Source: an uncultured Thiocystis sp. (GTDB lineage Bacteria > Pseudomonadota > Gammaproteobacteria > Chromatiales > Chromatiaceae). From it: a stretch of DNA of 64,000 nt. The notes beneath the pieces were generated by a model that saw only the letters and a list, made by a program, of their open reading frames with translations, searched no databases and was not told where the DNA came from. Of this stretch, positions 10,106-19,586 are shown one piece after another (within the stretch, counting starts at the first letter, position 1; each line of letters begins with the position of its first letter). The translations under genes and the position numbers were made by a program. Location: assembly GCF_903866365.1 (NCBI RefSeq), contig NZ_CAIPNF010000352.1, positions 1 through 64,000 of the forward strand, written 5' to 3'.

Positions 10106-10233
10106 TCGGACGAGGCGCGTTGCCGGTTCTGTTCTGGCGGCTCACCGCGGTCGAGTCTATTCCGGTGACTGGGCGAGGGATGGCCTTCTCGACCGTCGGC
10201 GTCTGAGTCTATCGGTTGTGCGCGATGGCTCCA

Positions 10234-11991
10234 TCAAGCGTCGCGCTCGGTTACATGACGAGGCTCTACCGTCGGTCCGACCGCGAGCAGCGCGGCTTGC
10301 GTCGCCTGCGGGACCACGGAGACATCGCCGTGGGCCAGCTCGCGGCCCTGATCGAGCACCAGCACCTGATCGACCCAGTCCAGTCCGGCCGGACGGTGGG
10401 TGATCAACAGGACCGTGCGCCCGACCATCAGCCGGTCAAGCGCCCGCATCAGATCGCGCTCGGTGGCGGCGTCCAGCCCCTCGGTGGGTTCGTCGAGCAG
10501 CAGAATGGGCGCGTCCTTGAGCAGCGCGCGCGCCACGGCGATCCGTCGCCCCTGTCCGCCGGACATCCGCACGCCGGTTTCGCCGACCCAGGTGTCGTAG
10601 CCTTCGGGGAGTTCGGCGATGAAGTCGTGGATCTGGGCCACCCGGCACGCCTGTTCGATGGCGCCCTGGGAGGCGTCGGGATTGGCGATCAGCAGGTTCT
10701 CGCGGATGGTGGCGTCGAACAGATGGGTATGCTGGCTGACCACGGCGATATGACGGCGCAGATCGTCGCCATGAAAATCGGCGATGTCCTGTCCGCCGAT
10801 CCGAATCGCCCCGGAATCCGGCGCCCAGAAACGCAGCAGCAGGTTGAACAGCGTACTCTTACCCGAGCCGGTGGCGCCGATGACGGCGGCCCGGGTTCCC
10901 TCGGGGATATGCAGGACGATGTCGGCGACAGCCGGGCGTGCCGCGTTCGGATAGCCGAAGGTGACGCGGTCGAAGGCGATGTCGAAGTGTGCGATCTGGG
11001 GCGAGAGTCCCGGCGGCTCGCGCACCGCCGGTTCGGTGTCGACGATGTCGAAGAGCCTGCGCGCGGCGGTGAGCGTGCGGCCAAGCAATTGAAAGGCTTG
11101 CGGCAGCGGCGCGACCGCCTCGAAGCTGGCGAGCGTGAACAGGGCCAGCATGGCGAGCAGGGGCGGCAGGAGCTGGCCGTCGCGCACCAGCGGAATCGCC
11201 AGCCAAAGCAGCACCCAGAGACTCAGGCTGGCGCAGAGGCCGACCGCCGCCAGGGTCAGCCCGTGGTCGCTGCTCAGTCGCGCCTGATCGGCGACCAGGC
11301 GGCGACTCAGGTCGTCGATGCGTTGGGCTTGGCGTTCCGTCACGCCGTAGACAGTGAGTTCGGCCATCCCCTGAATGCCGTCGATGACGGCGGTCCGCAG
11401 TTCGCTGTCGTCCTCGGTGATCCGCCGTCCGGGCGCCTGTCCGCGCGCCTGGGACCAGAGCGGCAGGACGACGCCCGCGAGCGACAGAAAGAGCAGCCCG
11501 GTCAGGGCCAGAACCGGGGCGAAGAGAAAGAGAAAGACGCCGAAGATCAGGGTGCTCGCGAGGGCGACGACGACCGGCACCAGCACCCGCACATAAAGAT
11601 TATCGAGCGCGTCGATGTCGGCGCGGATGCGGCTGAGCAGATCGCCGCTGTGATACTGCTGGAGCCGCGCGGGCGCGAGCGGTTCCAGGTGGCTGTAGAA
11701 CCAGACCCGCAGGCTGGCGATCAGACGAAAGGTCGCCTCGTGATTGACCAGCCGCTCGGCGTAGCGTCCGCCGGTGCGCAACATGGCGCTGCCCCGGATC
11801 ATGGCCGCCGGAGTGAAATAGTTCATGGCAACCCCGGCGGCGCCGGCCGTCGCCATCGCGGCGAGGAACCAGCCGGAGGCGGCCATCAGCATGACATTGG
11901 CGAGCAGGGTGAGGATCGCGGCCAGGGTGCCGAGCAGCATCCAGCCCCGATAGGGCCGGAAAAGGTCCAATAGACGCAGAATGTCCTTCAT
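10234..11991 (-). CDS. cydC: Thiol reductant ABC exporter subunit CydC
   Basis: A half-transporter of 585 residues. Six hydrophobic helices occupy the first 310 residues. The nucleotide-binding domain has Walker A GATGSGKST, the signature MSGGQGRR, Walker B ILLLDEPTEGLD and the switch His in ITHR. The N-terminal start (ILRLLDLFRPYRGWMLLGTL) and ANVMLMAASGWFLAAMA are typical of CydC. CydDC is a heterodimer that exports glutathione and cysteine to the periplasm and is needed for cytochrome bd and c assembly. The start overlaps the cydD stop by four bases (ATGA). In a sulfur oxidiser with periplasmic haem proteins (DsrJ here), a thiol exporter fits. Confidence 0.93.
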   Translation of the reverse strand: MKDILRLLDLFRPYRGWMLLGTLAAILTLLANVMLMAASGWFLAAMATAGAAGVAMNYFTPAAMIRGSAMLRTGGRYAERLVNHEATFRLIASLRVWFYSHLEPLAPARLQQYHSGDLLSRIRADIDALDNLYVRVLVPVVVALASTLIFGVFLFLFAPVLALTGLLFLSLAGVVLPLWSQARGQAPGRRITEDDSELRTAVIDGIQGMAELTVYGVTERQAQRIDDLSRRLVADQARLSSDHGLTLAAVGLCASLSLWVLLWLAIPLVRDGQLLPPLLAMLALFTLASFEAVAPLPQAFQLLGRTLTAARRLFDIVDTEPAVREPPGLSPQIAHFDIAFDRVTFGYPNAARPAVADIVLHIPEGTRAAVIGATGSGKSTLFNLLLRFWAPDSGAIRIGGQDIADFHGDDLRRHIAVVSQHTHLFDATIRENLLIANPDASQGAIEQACRVAQIHDFIAELPEGYDTWVGETGVRMSGGQGRRIAVARALLKDAPILLLDEPTEGLDAATERDLMRALDRLMVGRTVLLITHRPAGLDWVDQVLVLDQGRELAHGDVSVVPQATQAALLAVGPTVEPRHVTERDA

Positions 11992-13787
11992 GAGCCTTTA
12001 CTCCTGTCCTGAATGTCGGCAACCCCTTGGCCGGCATCTCCATAGGCCGCGATCATGCGGGCGTAGAGTCCGTGCGCCGCGGCCAGCGTGGCATGGTCGC
12101 CCTGTTCGACGATTTGGCCCCGGTCCAGCACCAGGATACGATCGGCCCGGCGCACCGTCGCCAGCCGGTGAGCGACCACCAGCAGGGTGCGGTCGCGGGC
12201 GAGATCGTCGATGCCTTCCTGGACGAGACGCTCGCTCTCCGGGTCGAGATTGGCCGTCGCCTCGTCGAGGATGACGAGCGGGGCGTCTCGCAGAAAGGCG
12301 CGCGCCAGGGCGATGCGCTGAATCTGCCCGCCGGACAGACCCGCGCCGCGCTCGCCGACTCGGCTGTCGTAGCCGTCGGGCAGCGCCGCGATGAACTGGT
12401 CGGCGCGCGCGCGCCGCGCCGACTCGCGCACGGCGTCCAGACTCGCCTCCGGCACGCCGAGCCGTATATTGTCGGCGATGCTCCCCTGGAACAGTCGCGG
12501 CTGTTGGGGCACCCAGGCCAGATGCCGCCGCCAGTCCTCCAGATCGATGCGCGACAGTTCCTGAGCGCCGATCAGGATGCGCCCTCCGGTCGGCGTCAGG
12601 AAACCGAGCAGCAGGTTGACAACCGTGGTCTTGCCGGCGCCGCTGGTGCCGACCAGCGCGATTCGCTGACCCGGCGGAATCTCGATGTCCAGCCCCTGAA
12701 GCGCGTCCCGGCCTTCCTCGTAGCGGAAGCGCACCGACTCGAACCGCACCCCGAGCGGGCGCCGGGCGGCCAGCGGTTCGGTGCCGGGGACGGATTGCGC
12801 GGGTTCGGCCTCCAGCACCTGAATCAGTTGTTCGGCCGCGGCCACCGCCGCCAGACGGGCGTGATACTGGGTGCCTAGATTGCGCAGCGGCGCATAAAAC
12901 TCCGGGGCCAGCATGAGGACGAATAGACCTTGTAGAAAAGTGACATCGGGCACCGCCAGCCAGGGCGGAACCGGCAGGGCCAGACCATAGAGCCGGAAAC
13001 CGATGAAGACGGCCACGATGGCGATGCCGACGGTGGCGAAAAACTCCAGCACCGCCGAGGACAGGAAGGCAATCCGCAGCACCTGCATGGTGCTGACCCG
13101 ATAGTCGTCCGAGATCTTCGCGACCACCTTGACCTCGCGTCGGCTGGCCCCGAACAGTTTGAGCGTGGTCAGACCCTGGATGACGTCCAGAAAATGCGCG
13201 CTCATGCGGGCCAGTTGTTTCCACTGGCGCTGGTTGCGGGCCTCGGCGCCGGAGCCGATCAAGATCATGAAGAGCGGAATCATGGGCGCCGTCACCATCA
13301 GCACCAGACCGGCCAGCCAGTCCATGGGCAGCACGGCGGTCAGGATGGCGAGCGGCAGAATCATCGTCAGGGTCATGGCCGGCAGGAAGCGGGCGTAGTA
13401 GCCTTCCAGATCGTCGATGCCCTTGGTCAGGGTCTCCACCAGCGCGCCGCTGCGCTGGTTGGCGAGATAACCGGGACCGAGCCGTTGCAGATGCCGATAG
13501 ACCCGATCGCGCAGCGCCACCCGCACGCTAGCCGCGGCGCCGAACGCGGTGCGTTCGGCGAACCAGACGACCACCGCGCGCAGCGCGAATAGACCGAGCA
13601 GCCACCACAGCCAGGACTGCACCGCGGTCAGATCCGCGCCGGCGAAGATGACGGCGTTGAGGATGACCGCCAGACACCAAGCCTGGACGATGGCGAGCAG
13701 GCCATTCGCCGTATTCAACCAGACGGTGAGCGCGAGCGCGTTTCCGGCCAGCGGCCGTTGGGATTTGAGCCAGGTATTAACGGACAT
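11988..13787 (-). CDS. cydD: Thiol reductant ABC exporter subunit CydD
   Basis: A protein of 599 residues from the preferred start. The membrane domain includes FLPAMTLTMILPLAILTAVL, and the ABC domain has GTSGAGKTT, LSGGQIQRIALARAF, LVILDEATANLD and the His switch in VAHR. The pattern is that of CydD, partner of CydC. The frame is open to 13859, but the ATG at 13785-13787 (MSVNTWLKSQ) places the first membrane helix at the usual distance; no strong ribosome site distinguishes the options. It is the first gene of the cydDC pair and is divergent from the Uma2 genes. Confidence 0.92.
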   Translation of the reverse strand: MSVNTWLKSQRPLAGNALALTVWLNTANGLLAIVQAWCLAVILNAVIFAGADLTAVQSWLWWLLGLFALRAVVVWFAERTAFGAAASVRVALRDRVYRHLQRLGPGYLANQRSGALVETLTKGIDDLEGYYARFLPAMTLTMILPLAILTAVLPMDWLAGLVLMVTAPMIPLFMILIGSGAEARNQRQWKQLARMSAHFLDVIQGLTTLKLFGASRREVKVVAKISDDYRVSTMQVLRIAFLSSAVLEFFATVGIAIVAVFIGFRLYGLALPVPPWLAVPDVTFLQGLFVLMLAPEFYAPLRNLGTQYHARLAAVAAAEQLIQVLEAEPAQSVPGTEPLAARRPLGVRFESVRFRYEEGRDALQGLDIEIPPGQRIALVGTSGAGKTTVVNLLLGFLTPTGGRILIGAQELSRIDLEDWRRHLAWVPQQPRLFQGSIADNIRLGVPEASLDAVRESARRARADQFIAALPDGYDSRVGERGAGLSGGQIQRIALARAFLRDAPLVILDEATANLDPESERLVQEGIDDLARDRTLLVVAHRLATVRRADRILVLDRGQIVEQGDHATLAAAHGLYARMIAAYGDAGQGVADIQDRSKGS

Positions 13788-13927
13788 GCGTAGTGGTTCC
13801 GAGGGTGACTCCGGCGACATCGCAACGGCGAGGATACGGAACCCGTCGATGCTGGGCAATGCCGATTCGTCAAACGCGACCCGCGAGGAATCCAGGTTCG
13901 CATCGGGCTATACTCGGCTGAGTGAAA

Positions 13928-13947
13928 GTCAGTCAATAATGACTGAC
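13928..13947. promoter_or_regulatory. Perfect palindrome in the cydD/Uma2 divergent region
   Basis: GTCAGTCA, ATAA, TGACTGAC: an eight-bp perfect inverted repeat 20 bases before the first Uma2 start and about 140 bases upstream of cydD. It has the size of an operator for a dimeric regulator and could also be the loop of a short RNA hairpin. There is no direct evidence of a binding protein. Confidence 0.4.
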
Positions 13948-13966
13948 ACCAAATGGAGCCGCCCGG

Positions 13967-14560
13967 ATGTCGCTGCAACCGAAATCCGCTTACCGTTTCG
14001 AGGATTATCTCGCGGTCGAGCGCGAAGCCGTCGACGCGAAACACGAGTATGTCGCGGGTCATGTCTATGCGATGACTGGCGCGAGCTACCATCACAACCT
14101 CATTACCCTGAATCTGGCGAGCGAACTGCGCGCGGCGCTCAAGTCCAGTCCGTGCGTGGTGCTGACGGCTGACATGCGCATCCGCGTCGAGGCCGCCGAT
14201 GCCAGCACCTATCCGGATGTCGTCGCACTCTGCGACGAACCGGCCTTCCACGACGAACGCCGGGATGTTCTGACCAATCCGATCCTGCTGATCGAGGTGC
14301 TGTCGCCGTCGACCGAGGGCTATGATCGGGGCGGCAAGTTCGCCCTCTATCGCGCGCTGCCGAGCCTGCGGCAATATATCCTGGTCGCTCAGGATCGCTA
14401 TTCGGTCGACGTGTTCACCCGTCGGGACGACAATCGCTGGGTGTTGACCGCCTATTCCGACCCGGACGACTTGATCCGCTTCGACGCCATCGCGTGCGCC
14501 GTGCCGATGGCGGAGATCTACGCCAGGGTGCGGTTCGATGCGGACCAGGGCGAGTCTTGA
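13967..14560 (+). CDS. Uma2-family (DUF820) PD-(D/E)XK endonuclease-like protein, copy 1
   Basis: A protein of 197 residues with the Uma2 pattern: SAYRFEDYLAVEREA at the N-terminus, KHEYVAGHVYAMTGAS, then YPDVVALCD and the NPILLIEVLSPST strand that carries the PD-(D/E)XK-like acidic residue, followed by DRGGKFALYRALPSLRQYI. Members share a restriction-endonuclease-like fold; their biological role is poorly defined. It is followed 22 bases later by a near duplicate. Both are read toward the XpaC/TelA pair. Confidence 0.88.
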   Translation: MSLQPKSAYRFEDYLAVEREAVDAKHEYVAGHVYAMTGASYHHNLITLNLASELRAALKSSPCVVLTADMRIRVEAADASTYPDVVALCDEPAFHDERRDVLTNPILLIEVLSPSTEGYDRGGKFALYRALPSLRQYILVAQDRYSVDVFTRRDDNRWVLTAYSDPDDLIRFDAIACAVPMAEIYARVRFDADQGES

Positions 14561-14582
14561 CACGAATCCGAGGGGGACTGAA

Positions 14583-15185
14583 ATGTCGCTGCAACCGAAA
14601 ACCGCCTACAGCTTTGATGACTATCTCGCGGTCGAGCGCGAGGCGGTCGATACAAAACACGAATATGTCGCGGGCCATGTCTATGCGATGACTGGCGCGA
14701 GCTACCATCACAATCTGATCGCCGCCAACCTGGTGCGGCGGCTGGGCAACCAACTCGACGCCGGTCCCTGCACGGTGCTCTCCAACGACATGCGCGTCCG
14801 CGTCGAGGCCGCCGATGCCAGTACCTACCCGGATGTCGTCGCGCTCTGCGACGAGCCGGCCTTCCACGATGAACGCAGCGACGTTCTGACCAATCCGATC
14901 CTGCTGATCGAGGTGCTGTCGCCGTCGACCGAGGGCTATGATCGTGGCGGCAAGTTCGCCCTCTATCGCGCGTTGCCGAGCCTGCGGCAATATGTCCTTG
15001 TCGCCCAGGATCGCTATTCGGTCGACGTGTTCACCCGTCGGGACGACAATCGCTGGGTGTTGACCGCCTATTCCGAGCCGGACGACCTGATCCGCTTCGA
15101 CGCCATCGCGTGCGCCGTGCCGATGTCGGAGATCTACGCCAGGGTGCGGTTCGAGCCAGAGGAAACGTGCAACCATGCCGGATGA
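14583..15185 (+). CDS. Uma2-family (DUF820) PD-(D/E)XK endonuclease-like protein, copy 2
   Basis: A protein of 200 residues that begins at an ATG six bases behind AGGGGG; the open frame extends further 5' but overlaps copy 1. It is almost identical to copy 1 in residues 20-46 and 72-190. The block at residues 47-71 differs at many positions, and so does the short tail. It keeps the same core (KHEYVAGHVYAM, YPDVVALCD, LLIEVLSPSTEGYDRGGKF). It arose by tandem duplication, and the divergent central block suggests separate evolution or gene conversion of the flanks. Its stop overlaps the start of a 43-codon frame. Confidence 0.88.
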   Translation: MSLQPKTAYSFDDYLAVEREAVDTKHEYVAGHVYAMTGASYHHNLIAANLVRRLGNQLDAGPCTVLSNDMRVRVEAADASTYPDVVALCDEPAFHDERSDVLTNPILLIEVLSPSTEGYDRGGKFALYRALPSLRQYVLVAQDRYSVDVFTRRDDNRWVLTAYSEPDDLIRFDAIACAVPMSEIYARVRFEPEETCNHAG

Positions 15186-15306
15186 TCTGACGCCACATCG
15201 CCCAACTCCTCCCGCCAGACCGCCGTTGGGCGCGCGGATTCTTGGTGTGGTGCTGCTCCTGTCCAGCGTCTGGCTGGTCTCCTGTCAGGCGCTGTTCACA
15301 TGGTGA
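15175..15306 (+). CDS. Possible 43-residue membrane peptide or frameshifted 5' end of the XpaC-like gene
   Basis: ATG at 15175 follows GAGGAAA. The frame gives a Pro-rich head and one hydrophobic stretch (ILGVVLLLSSVWLVSCQALF), then stops at 15304-15306. It overlaps the end of Uma2 copy 2. The next frame (from about 15302) reads ALARAPALPADWIPGARMPRLKG without a usual start codon until 15365. The peptide could be a real small membrane protein, or the original start of the XpaC-like gene cut by a frameshift. I cannot choose from sequence alone. Confidence 0.3.
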   Translation: MPDDLTPHRPTPPARPPLGARILGVVLLLSSVWLVSCQALFTW

Positions 15307-15364
15307 GCTCATCGCCCTGGCGCGCGCACCGGCCCTGCCCGCGGACTGGATTCCCGGAGCGCGG

Positions 15365-16156
15365 ATGCCCCGATTGAAAGGCGCGCTCCTCTTCCTGCTG
15401 CCGCTGCCGCTCTTGTTCGGCGCGTTGATCGGACTGGGCGCGGGTCGGCTCGATGCCTTTCTGGGCGACGGCGCCGGCTTTATCCTCTTCATGGCCGCCG
15501 CCTATCTGACCCGACGCGGCATTCTGTCCGTTCAGGCGCGGCAGACCCTGCGCTTCGCCCGTCTGGAGCGGATCCCGCTCAAGACTATCGGCGGACTGCT
15601 CACGGGGTTCGCCACGGGCCTGACCGCCTTCGTCGCGGTCGGTCATGGGCTTGCGCTCAGTCTGGCCTTCGCGGCGGTGGCGCTGCTCGGGTTCCATCTG
15701 GTCTATGGTCTCGAACCCCTGGGCCGGACGCGCCCCTTCGATCTCGGCGATGAGCGGGCCAGAAAGGTTGCCGACGCGCTCGCCGAGGCGGAACGCAAGC
15801 TCATCGAACTGGAGCGCGCGGCGGTGACCATCGCCAATCCCGAGTTGAAACTTCGGCTGCAACGCATTGGCCGTCAGGGGCGCGTCATCCTCAATCAGAT
15901 CGCGGATCGCCCGACCGATCTGTTTCGGGCGCGCAAGTTTCTGAACGTCTATCTGGACGGAGTGCAACAGGTCGCCGATGGCTATGCCCGCACCCACCGT
16001 CTGGCCGATTCGCGCGAGCTGGAGCAGAATTTCCGCACGGTCCTGGTGACGGTCGAGGAGGTCTTCGACGAACAGCATCGGCGTCTGCTGAAAACCGACC
16101 TGATGGATCTCGATGTTCAGATCGAGGTGTTGAAGAAGCAATTGACGCAACTTTGA
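15365..16156 (+). CDS. XpaC-like protein (5-bromo-4-chloroindolyl phosphate hydrolysis family)
   Basis: A protein of 263 residues from the ATG at 15365, which has GGAG just upstream. Two paired hydrophobic regions (GALLFLLPLPLLFGALIGLG and LLTGFATGLTAFVAVGHGLA with ALSLAFAAVALLGFHLVYGL) are followed by a helical cytoplasmic tail (DERARKVADALAEAERKLIE, FRARKFLNVYLDGVQQVADG). This matches the XpaC family, which is usually encoded beside TelA, as here. The exact role is unknown; the pair is linked to envelope or toxic-anion stress in other bacteria. In-frame sequence upstream of 15365 looks homologous in character, so the native start may lie further 5' behind a frameshift. Confidence 0.7.
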   Translation: MPRLKGALLFLLPLPLLFGALIGLGAGRLDAFLGDGAGFILFMAAAYLTRRGILSVQARQTLRFARLERIPLKTIGGLLTGFATGLTAFVAVGHGLALSLAFAAVALLGFHLVYGLEPLGRTRPFDLGDERARKVADALAEAERKLIELERAAVTIANPELKLRLQRIGRQGRVILNQIADRPTDLFRARKFLNVYLDGVQQVADGYARTHRLADSRELEQNFRTVLVTVEEVFDEQHRRLLKTDLMDLDVQIEVLKKQLTQL

Positions 16157-16173
16157 CACTAAAATGAGCAGGT

Positions 16174-16295
16174 GAGCCGCAAAGAACGCAAAGGTTTTTC
16201 ACATGTTGTTTAGGCGTTGGTCGTTACCCAATGGGTAAAGTTGGCATCGAAGGCAACAATTTGTTTTGCTTCGTGTCCTTTGCGCCTTTGCGGTT
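16174..16295. repeat. Inverted pair of a dispersed CGCAAAG repeat upstream of telA
   Basis: GAGCCGCAAAGAACGCAAAGG (16174-16194, plus) and the reverse-complement type CCTTTGCGCCTTTGCGGTT (within 16269-16295) bound the spacer before telA. Related copies are at 57098-57129 (minus type) and 53721-53747 (degenerate). They lie between genes, as expected for a dispersed intergenic repeat family. Confidence 0.55.
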
Positions 16296-16337
16296 CCAAT
16301 TGCCGACTTTCGATTGAGTGATTTGTGGAGGATCGCG

Positions 16338-17534
16338 ATGGTGGATGAACATGAGAGTCGGAAAGGCGTTTCCCGCGACACGCCCGAGGCGTCCGCATCG
16401 GCGCCGGGCATGGATTTGCCCGTCGTGGTTCCAGCCAACGTCCAGCCGATGATGACCCTCGACGAGTACCCTTTGGCGCCCGCCGAGGATCCCGAGGTCG
16501 CGGGCCTGCTTCAGGAACTGAATCTGGCCGATTCGCACTCGATCCTGTTCTTCGGCGCCAAGGCCCAGGAACGGCTCACCGAGATTTCGGACCAGATGCT
16601 GGAGGGCGTGCGCGCGAAGGATGTCGGTCCGGCGGGCGCGGCGCTGAGCGAGATGGTCACGACTCTCAAGGGGTTCGATGTCGAGGATCTCAATCCCAAT
16701 CGCAAGCCGGGTCTTCTGTCCCGGCTGATGGGCAAGAGCCGGCCCGTGGTCAGGTTCCTGCAGGAATACGAGGTGGTGCGCGATCAGATCGAGGACATCT
16801 CTAGGGCGCTCGAACGCCACCAAACCAAACTGCTGACGGACGTGACCGCGCTCGATCGCCTCTATGCCGCGAATCTCGATTATTTCCGCGCCCTGGAGCG
16901 CTACATCGCCGCTGGCGAACGCAAGCTGATGGAACTCGACGAGACGACGATTCCGACCCTGGCCGCCCAGGTCGAGGCGAGCAAGGACATGGTCGAGGTG
17001 CAAAAGCTCAAGGATCTGCGCGGCGTTCGCGACGAGCTGGAGCGCCGGGTTCATGACCTGAAACTGACCCGACAGGTCTCGATGCAGGGTCTGCCGAGCA
17101 TCCGGCTGGTGCAGGAGAACGATAAGGGTCTGATCAACAAGATCAATTCGACCCTGGTCAATACCGTGCCGCTGTGGCGCCAGCAACTGGCCCAGGCGGT
17201 GACCATCTATCGCTCCGCCGAGGCCGCCGACACCCTCAAGGCGGCGACCGATCTGACCAACGATCTGCTGCGCGCCAATGCCGGGAATCTCAAGTCGGCC
17301 AATGCCGAGGCGCGGCGTCAGATCGAGCGCGGAGTTTTCGATATCGAGGTGGTCAAGCAGGCCAACCGGACCCTGATCGAGACCATCGAGGAAAGCCTCG
17401 CCATCGCCGACGAGGGCAAGCGCGCCCGTGCCGCCGCCAGCCGCGAGCTGGAACAACTGGAGGCGGATCTGCGTCGGACGCTGACCTCGGCGAGCGCGCG
17501 CGGCGGGGCGGCGACCGCTGGCCGGTCGTCCTGA
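16338..17534 (+). CDS. telA: TelA-family toxic anion resistance protein
   Basis: A protein of 398 residues with a Shine-Dalgarno GGAGG ahead of the ATG at 16338. It is hydrophilic and almost wholly helical. [20 protein letters not shown] and [20 protein letters not shown], then [22 protein letters not shown], are typical of the TelA (KlaA) family. Tellurite resistance was the original phenotype; the biochemical activity is unknown. The XpaC-like gene upstream is the usual neighbour, which supports the call. About 180 bases separate them, filled mostly by a dispersed repeat pair. Confidence 0.88.
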   Translation: MVDEHESRKGVSRDTPEASASAPGMDLPVVVPANVQPMMTLDEYPLAPAEDPEVAGLLQELNLADSHSILFFGAKAQERLTEISDQMLEGVRAKDVGPAGAALSEMVTTLKGFDVEDLNPNRKPGLLSRLMGKSRPVVRFLQEYEVVRDQIEDISRALERHQTKLLTDVTALDRLYAANLDYFRALERYIAAGERKLMELDETTIPTLAAQVEASKDMVEVQKLKDLRGVRDELERRVHDLKLTRQVSMQGLPSIRLVQENDKGLINKINSTLVNTVPLWRQQLAQAVTIYRSAEAADTLKAATDLTNDLLRANAGNLKSANAEARRQIERGVFDIEVVKQANRTLIETIEESLAIADEGKRARAAASRELEQLEADLRRTLTSASARGGAATAGRSS

Positions 17535-17632
17535 GACGATTCCGTGCTTCCATTTTTCGTCAGATTCTGTATATTTGTCCGTTTACCCGCGGGCCATCCC
17601 GCGATGTCCACACGTCTCAGCCAGGACAGTCC

Positions 17633-17896
17633 ATGGTCACCATTCGCTTATCTCGGGGCGGTTCCAAGAAGAACCCCTTTTATCAGATCGTTGTCGCCGA
17701 TATTCGCGCCAAGCGCGACGGCCGTTATATCGAGCGGCTTGGATTCTTTAACCCCAATGCCAAGGGCGGCGAGATTCCGCTGCGCGTCGATCGCGAACGC
17801 GCCGATTACTGGATTCGTCAGGGCGCCCAGCCGACCGATCGCGCCAAACAGTTGCTGAAGCAGGCGGCGCGCGAGGCGACGGCGATCGCGGCCTGA
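17633..17896 (+). CDS. rpsP: 30S ribosomal protein S16
   Basis: Eighty-seven residues beginning [20 protein letters not shown], followed by [14 protein letters not shown] and [12 protein letters not shown], which identify S16. The open frame extends upstream into telA, but the ATG at 17633 with AGGA in front gives the standard N-terminus. It opens the rpsP-rimM-trmD-rplS operon conserved across proteobacteria. S16 binds 16S rRNA early in 30S assembly. Confidence 0.97.
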   Translation: MVTIRLSRGGSKKNPFYQIVVADIRAKRDGRYIERLGFFNPNAKGGEIPLRVDRERADYWIRQGAQPTDRAKQLLKQAAREATAIAA

Positions 17897-17915
17897 GTCT
17901 TTACGCCTCATCCCG

Positions 17916-18434
17916 ATGACCCTCACGGCCCCACGGACCGATCCTGCGCGCATCGTCGTTGGACGCATCGCGGGCGTTTACGGTCTCAAGGGTTGGGTGA
18001 AAGTGGTCTCGGAAACCGATCCGCGCGACGGCATTCTCGGTTATGCGCCCTGGCTGATTGGGCCGGATGCGACCCAGCGAAACGTCGCCGAACGCAAGCT
18101 GCACGGCAAGGGAATGATCGTCAGACTCGACGGCTGCGAAGATCGCGATGCGGCTGCAATCTTGGTCGGGCAGGAGATCGCGGTTGCCCGCGAGCAATTG
18201 CCCCCACCGCGTCCGGACGAGTTTTACTGGTTCGACCTGGAAGGGCTCGCGGTCGTCACCGTCGCCGGTGTCGAGCTCGGTCGGGTAGACCATCTTTTTT
18301 CGACCGGCGTCAACGACGTGCTGGTCGTCAAGGGCGAGCGCGAGCGTTTGCTGCCGTTTGCCTGGGGCGACGTGGTGAAGGATGTGGATTTTGCGCGCGG
18401 CCGGATCGAGGTCGATTGGGATCCTGACTTTTAA
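17916..18434 (+). CDS. rimM: Ribosome maturation factor RimM
   Basis: A protein of 172 residues. The N-terminal RimM barrel has [17 protein letters not shown], and the C-terminal PRC-barrel-like part has [10 protein letters not shown] and the late [20 protein letters not shown]. RimM binds S19 and helps mature the 3' domain of 16S rRNA. It lies 19 bases past rpsP and 35 bases before trmD, in the standard order. Confidence 0.96.
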   Translation: MTLTAPRTDPARIVVGRIAGVYGLKGWVKVVSETDPRDGILGYAPWLIGPDATQRNVAERKLHGKGMIVRLDGCEDRDAAAILVGQEIAVAREQLPPPRPDEFYWFDLEGLAVVTVAGVELGRVDHLFSTGVNDVLVVKGERERLLPFAWGDVVKDVDFARGRIEVDWDPDF

Positions 18435-18469
18435 CCGCAATCCGTTTCGGGCGGTTCACGCTTTCAACC

Positions 18470-19219
18470 ATGCGTTTTGATGTCGTCACCCTGTTTCCGG
18501 ATCTGTTCCGCATTCTGTCGGATCAGGGCGTCACCGGACGGGCCGTGACCCGCGGTCTGGCCGAACTTCATCTCTGGAATCCGCGGGATTACACCCAGGA
18601 TGTCCATCGCACCGTCGATGACCGGCCCTATGGCGGCGGTCCCGGCATGGTGATGAAGGTCGAGCCGCTCCGCGCTGCCATCGCTGACGCGCGCGCGGCG
18701 GCCCCGACCAGTCGGGTCGCCTATCTGTCCCCCCAGGGGCGGTTGCTCGATCAGGCCGCGATCGGCGAGATTGCCGCCCAACCTGGCTGGATTCTGGTGG
18801 CCGGTCGCTACGAAGGAATCGACGAGCGCCTGATCGCGGCTCGGGTGGACGAGGAATGGTCGATTGGCGACTACGTCCTGAGCGGCGGCGAGCTGCCGGC
18901 CATGGTGGTGATGGACGCCGCGATCCGGCTCTTGCCCGGCGCGCTCGGACACGCCGATTCGGCCCGTCAGGACTCCCATATGGACGGGCTGCTGGATTGC
19001 CCGCATTACACCCGCCCGGAACGGATCGACGGCTGTTCGGTTCCGTCCGTGCTGATCGGTGGCGATCATGCCGCCATCGAACGTTGGCGGCTGCGTCAGG
19101 CGCTTGGTCGGACCTGGTTGCGGCGCCCGGAATTGCTGAAGCGGCGTGGGTTGAGCCCGGCCGAGCAGGCGTTACTCGATGAATTTGTCCTGGCCCATCA
19201 TCAAGATGACGCCGGCTGA
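18470..19219 (+). CDS. trmD: tRNA (guanine-N1)-methyltransferase TrmD
   Basis: A protein of 249 residues with the SPOUT trefoil-knot motifs of Trm[13 protein letters not shown] at the start, [20 protein letters not shown] and [13 protein letters not shown], then [17 protein letters not shown]. It methylates N1 of G37 in tRNAs with SAM, which prevents +1 frameshifting. It sits between rimM and rplS as usual. Confidence 0.97.
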   Translation: MRFDVVTLFPDLFRILSDQGVTGRAVTRGLAELHLWNPRDYTQDVHRTVDDRPYGGGPGMVMKVEPLRAAIADARAAAPTSRVAYLSPQGRLLDQAAIGEIAAQPGWILVAGRYEGIDERLIAARVDEEWSIGDYVLSGGELPAMVVMDAAIRLLPGALGHADSARQDSHMDGLLDCPHYTRPERIDGCSVPSVLIGGDHAAIERWRLRQALGRTWLRRPELLKRRGLSPAEQALLDEFVLAHHQDDAG

Positions 19220-19239
19220 GAACAGGAGCTAAGGAAACC

Positions 19240-19584
<345 letters not shown>

Positions 19585-19586
19585 GT

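Noticed and set aside
10216-11973. A 585-codon plus-strand frame opposite cydC
   Set aside because: The minus strand encodes full CydC with Walker and signature motifs; the plus frame shows no motif.
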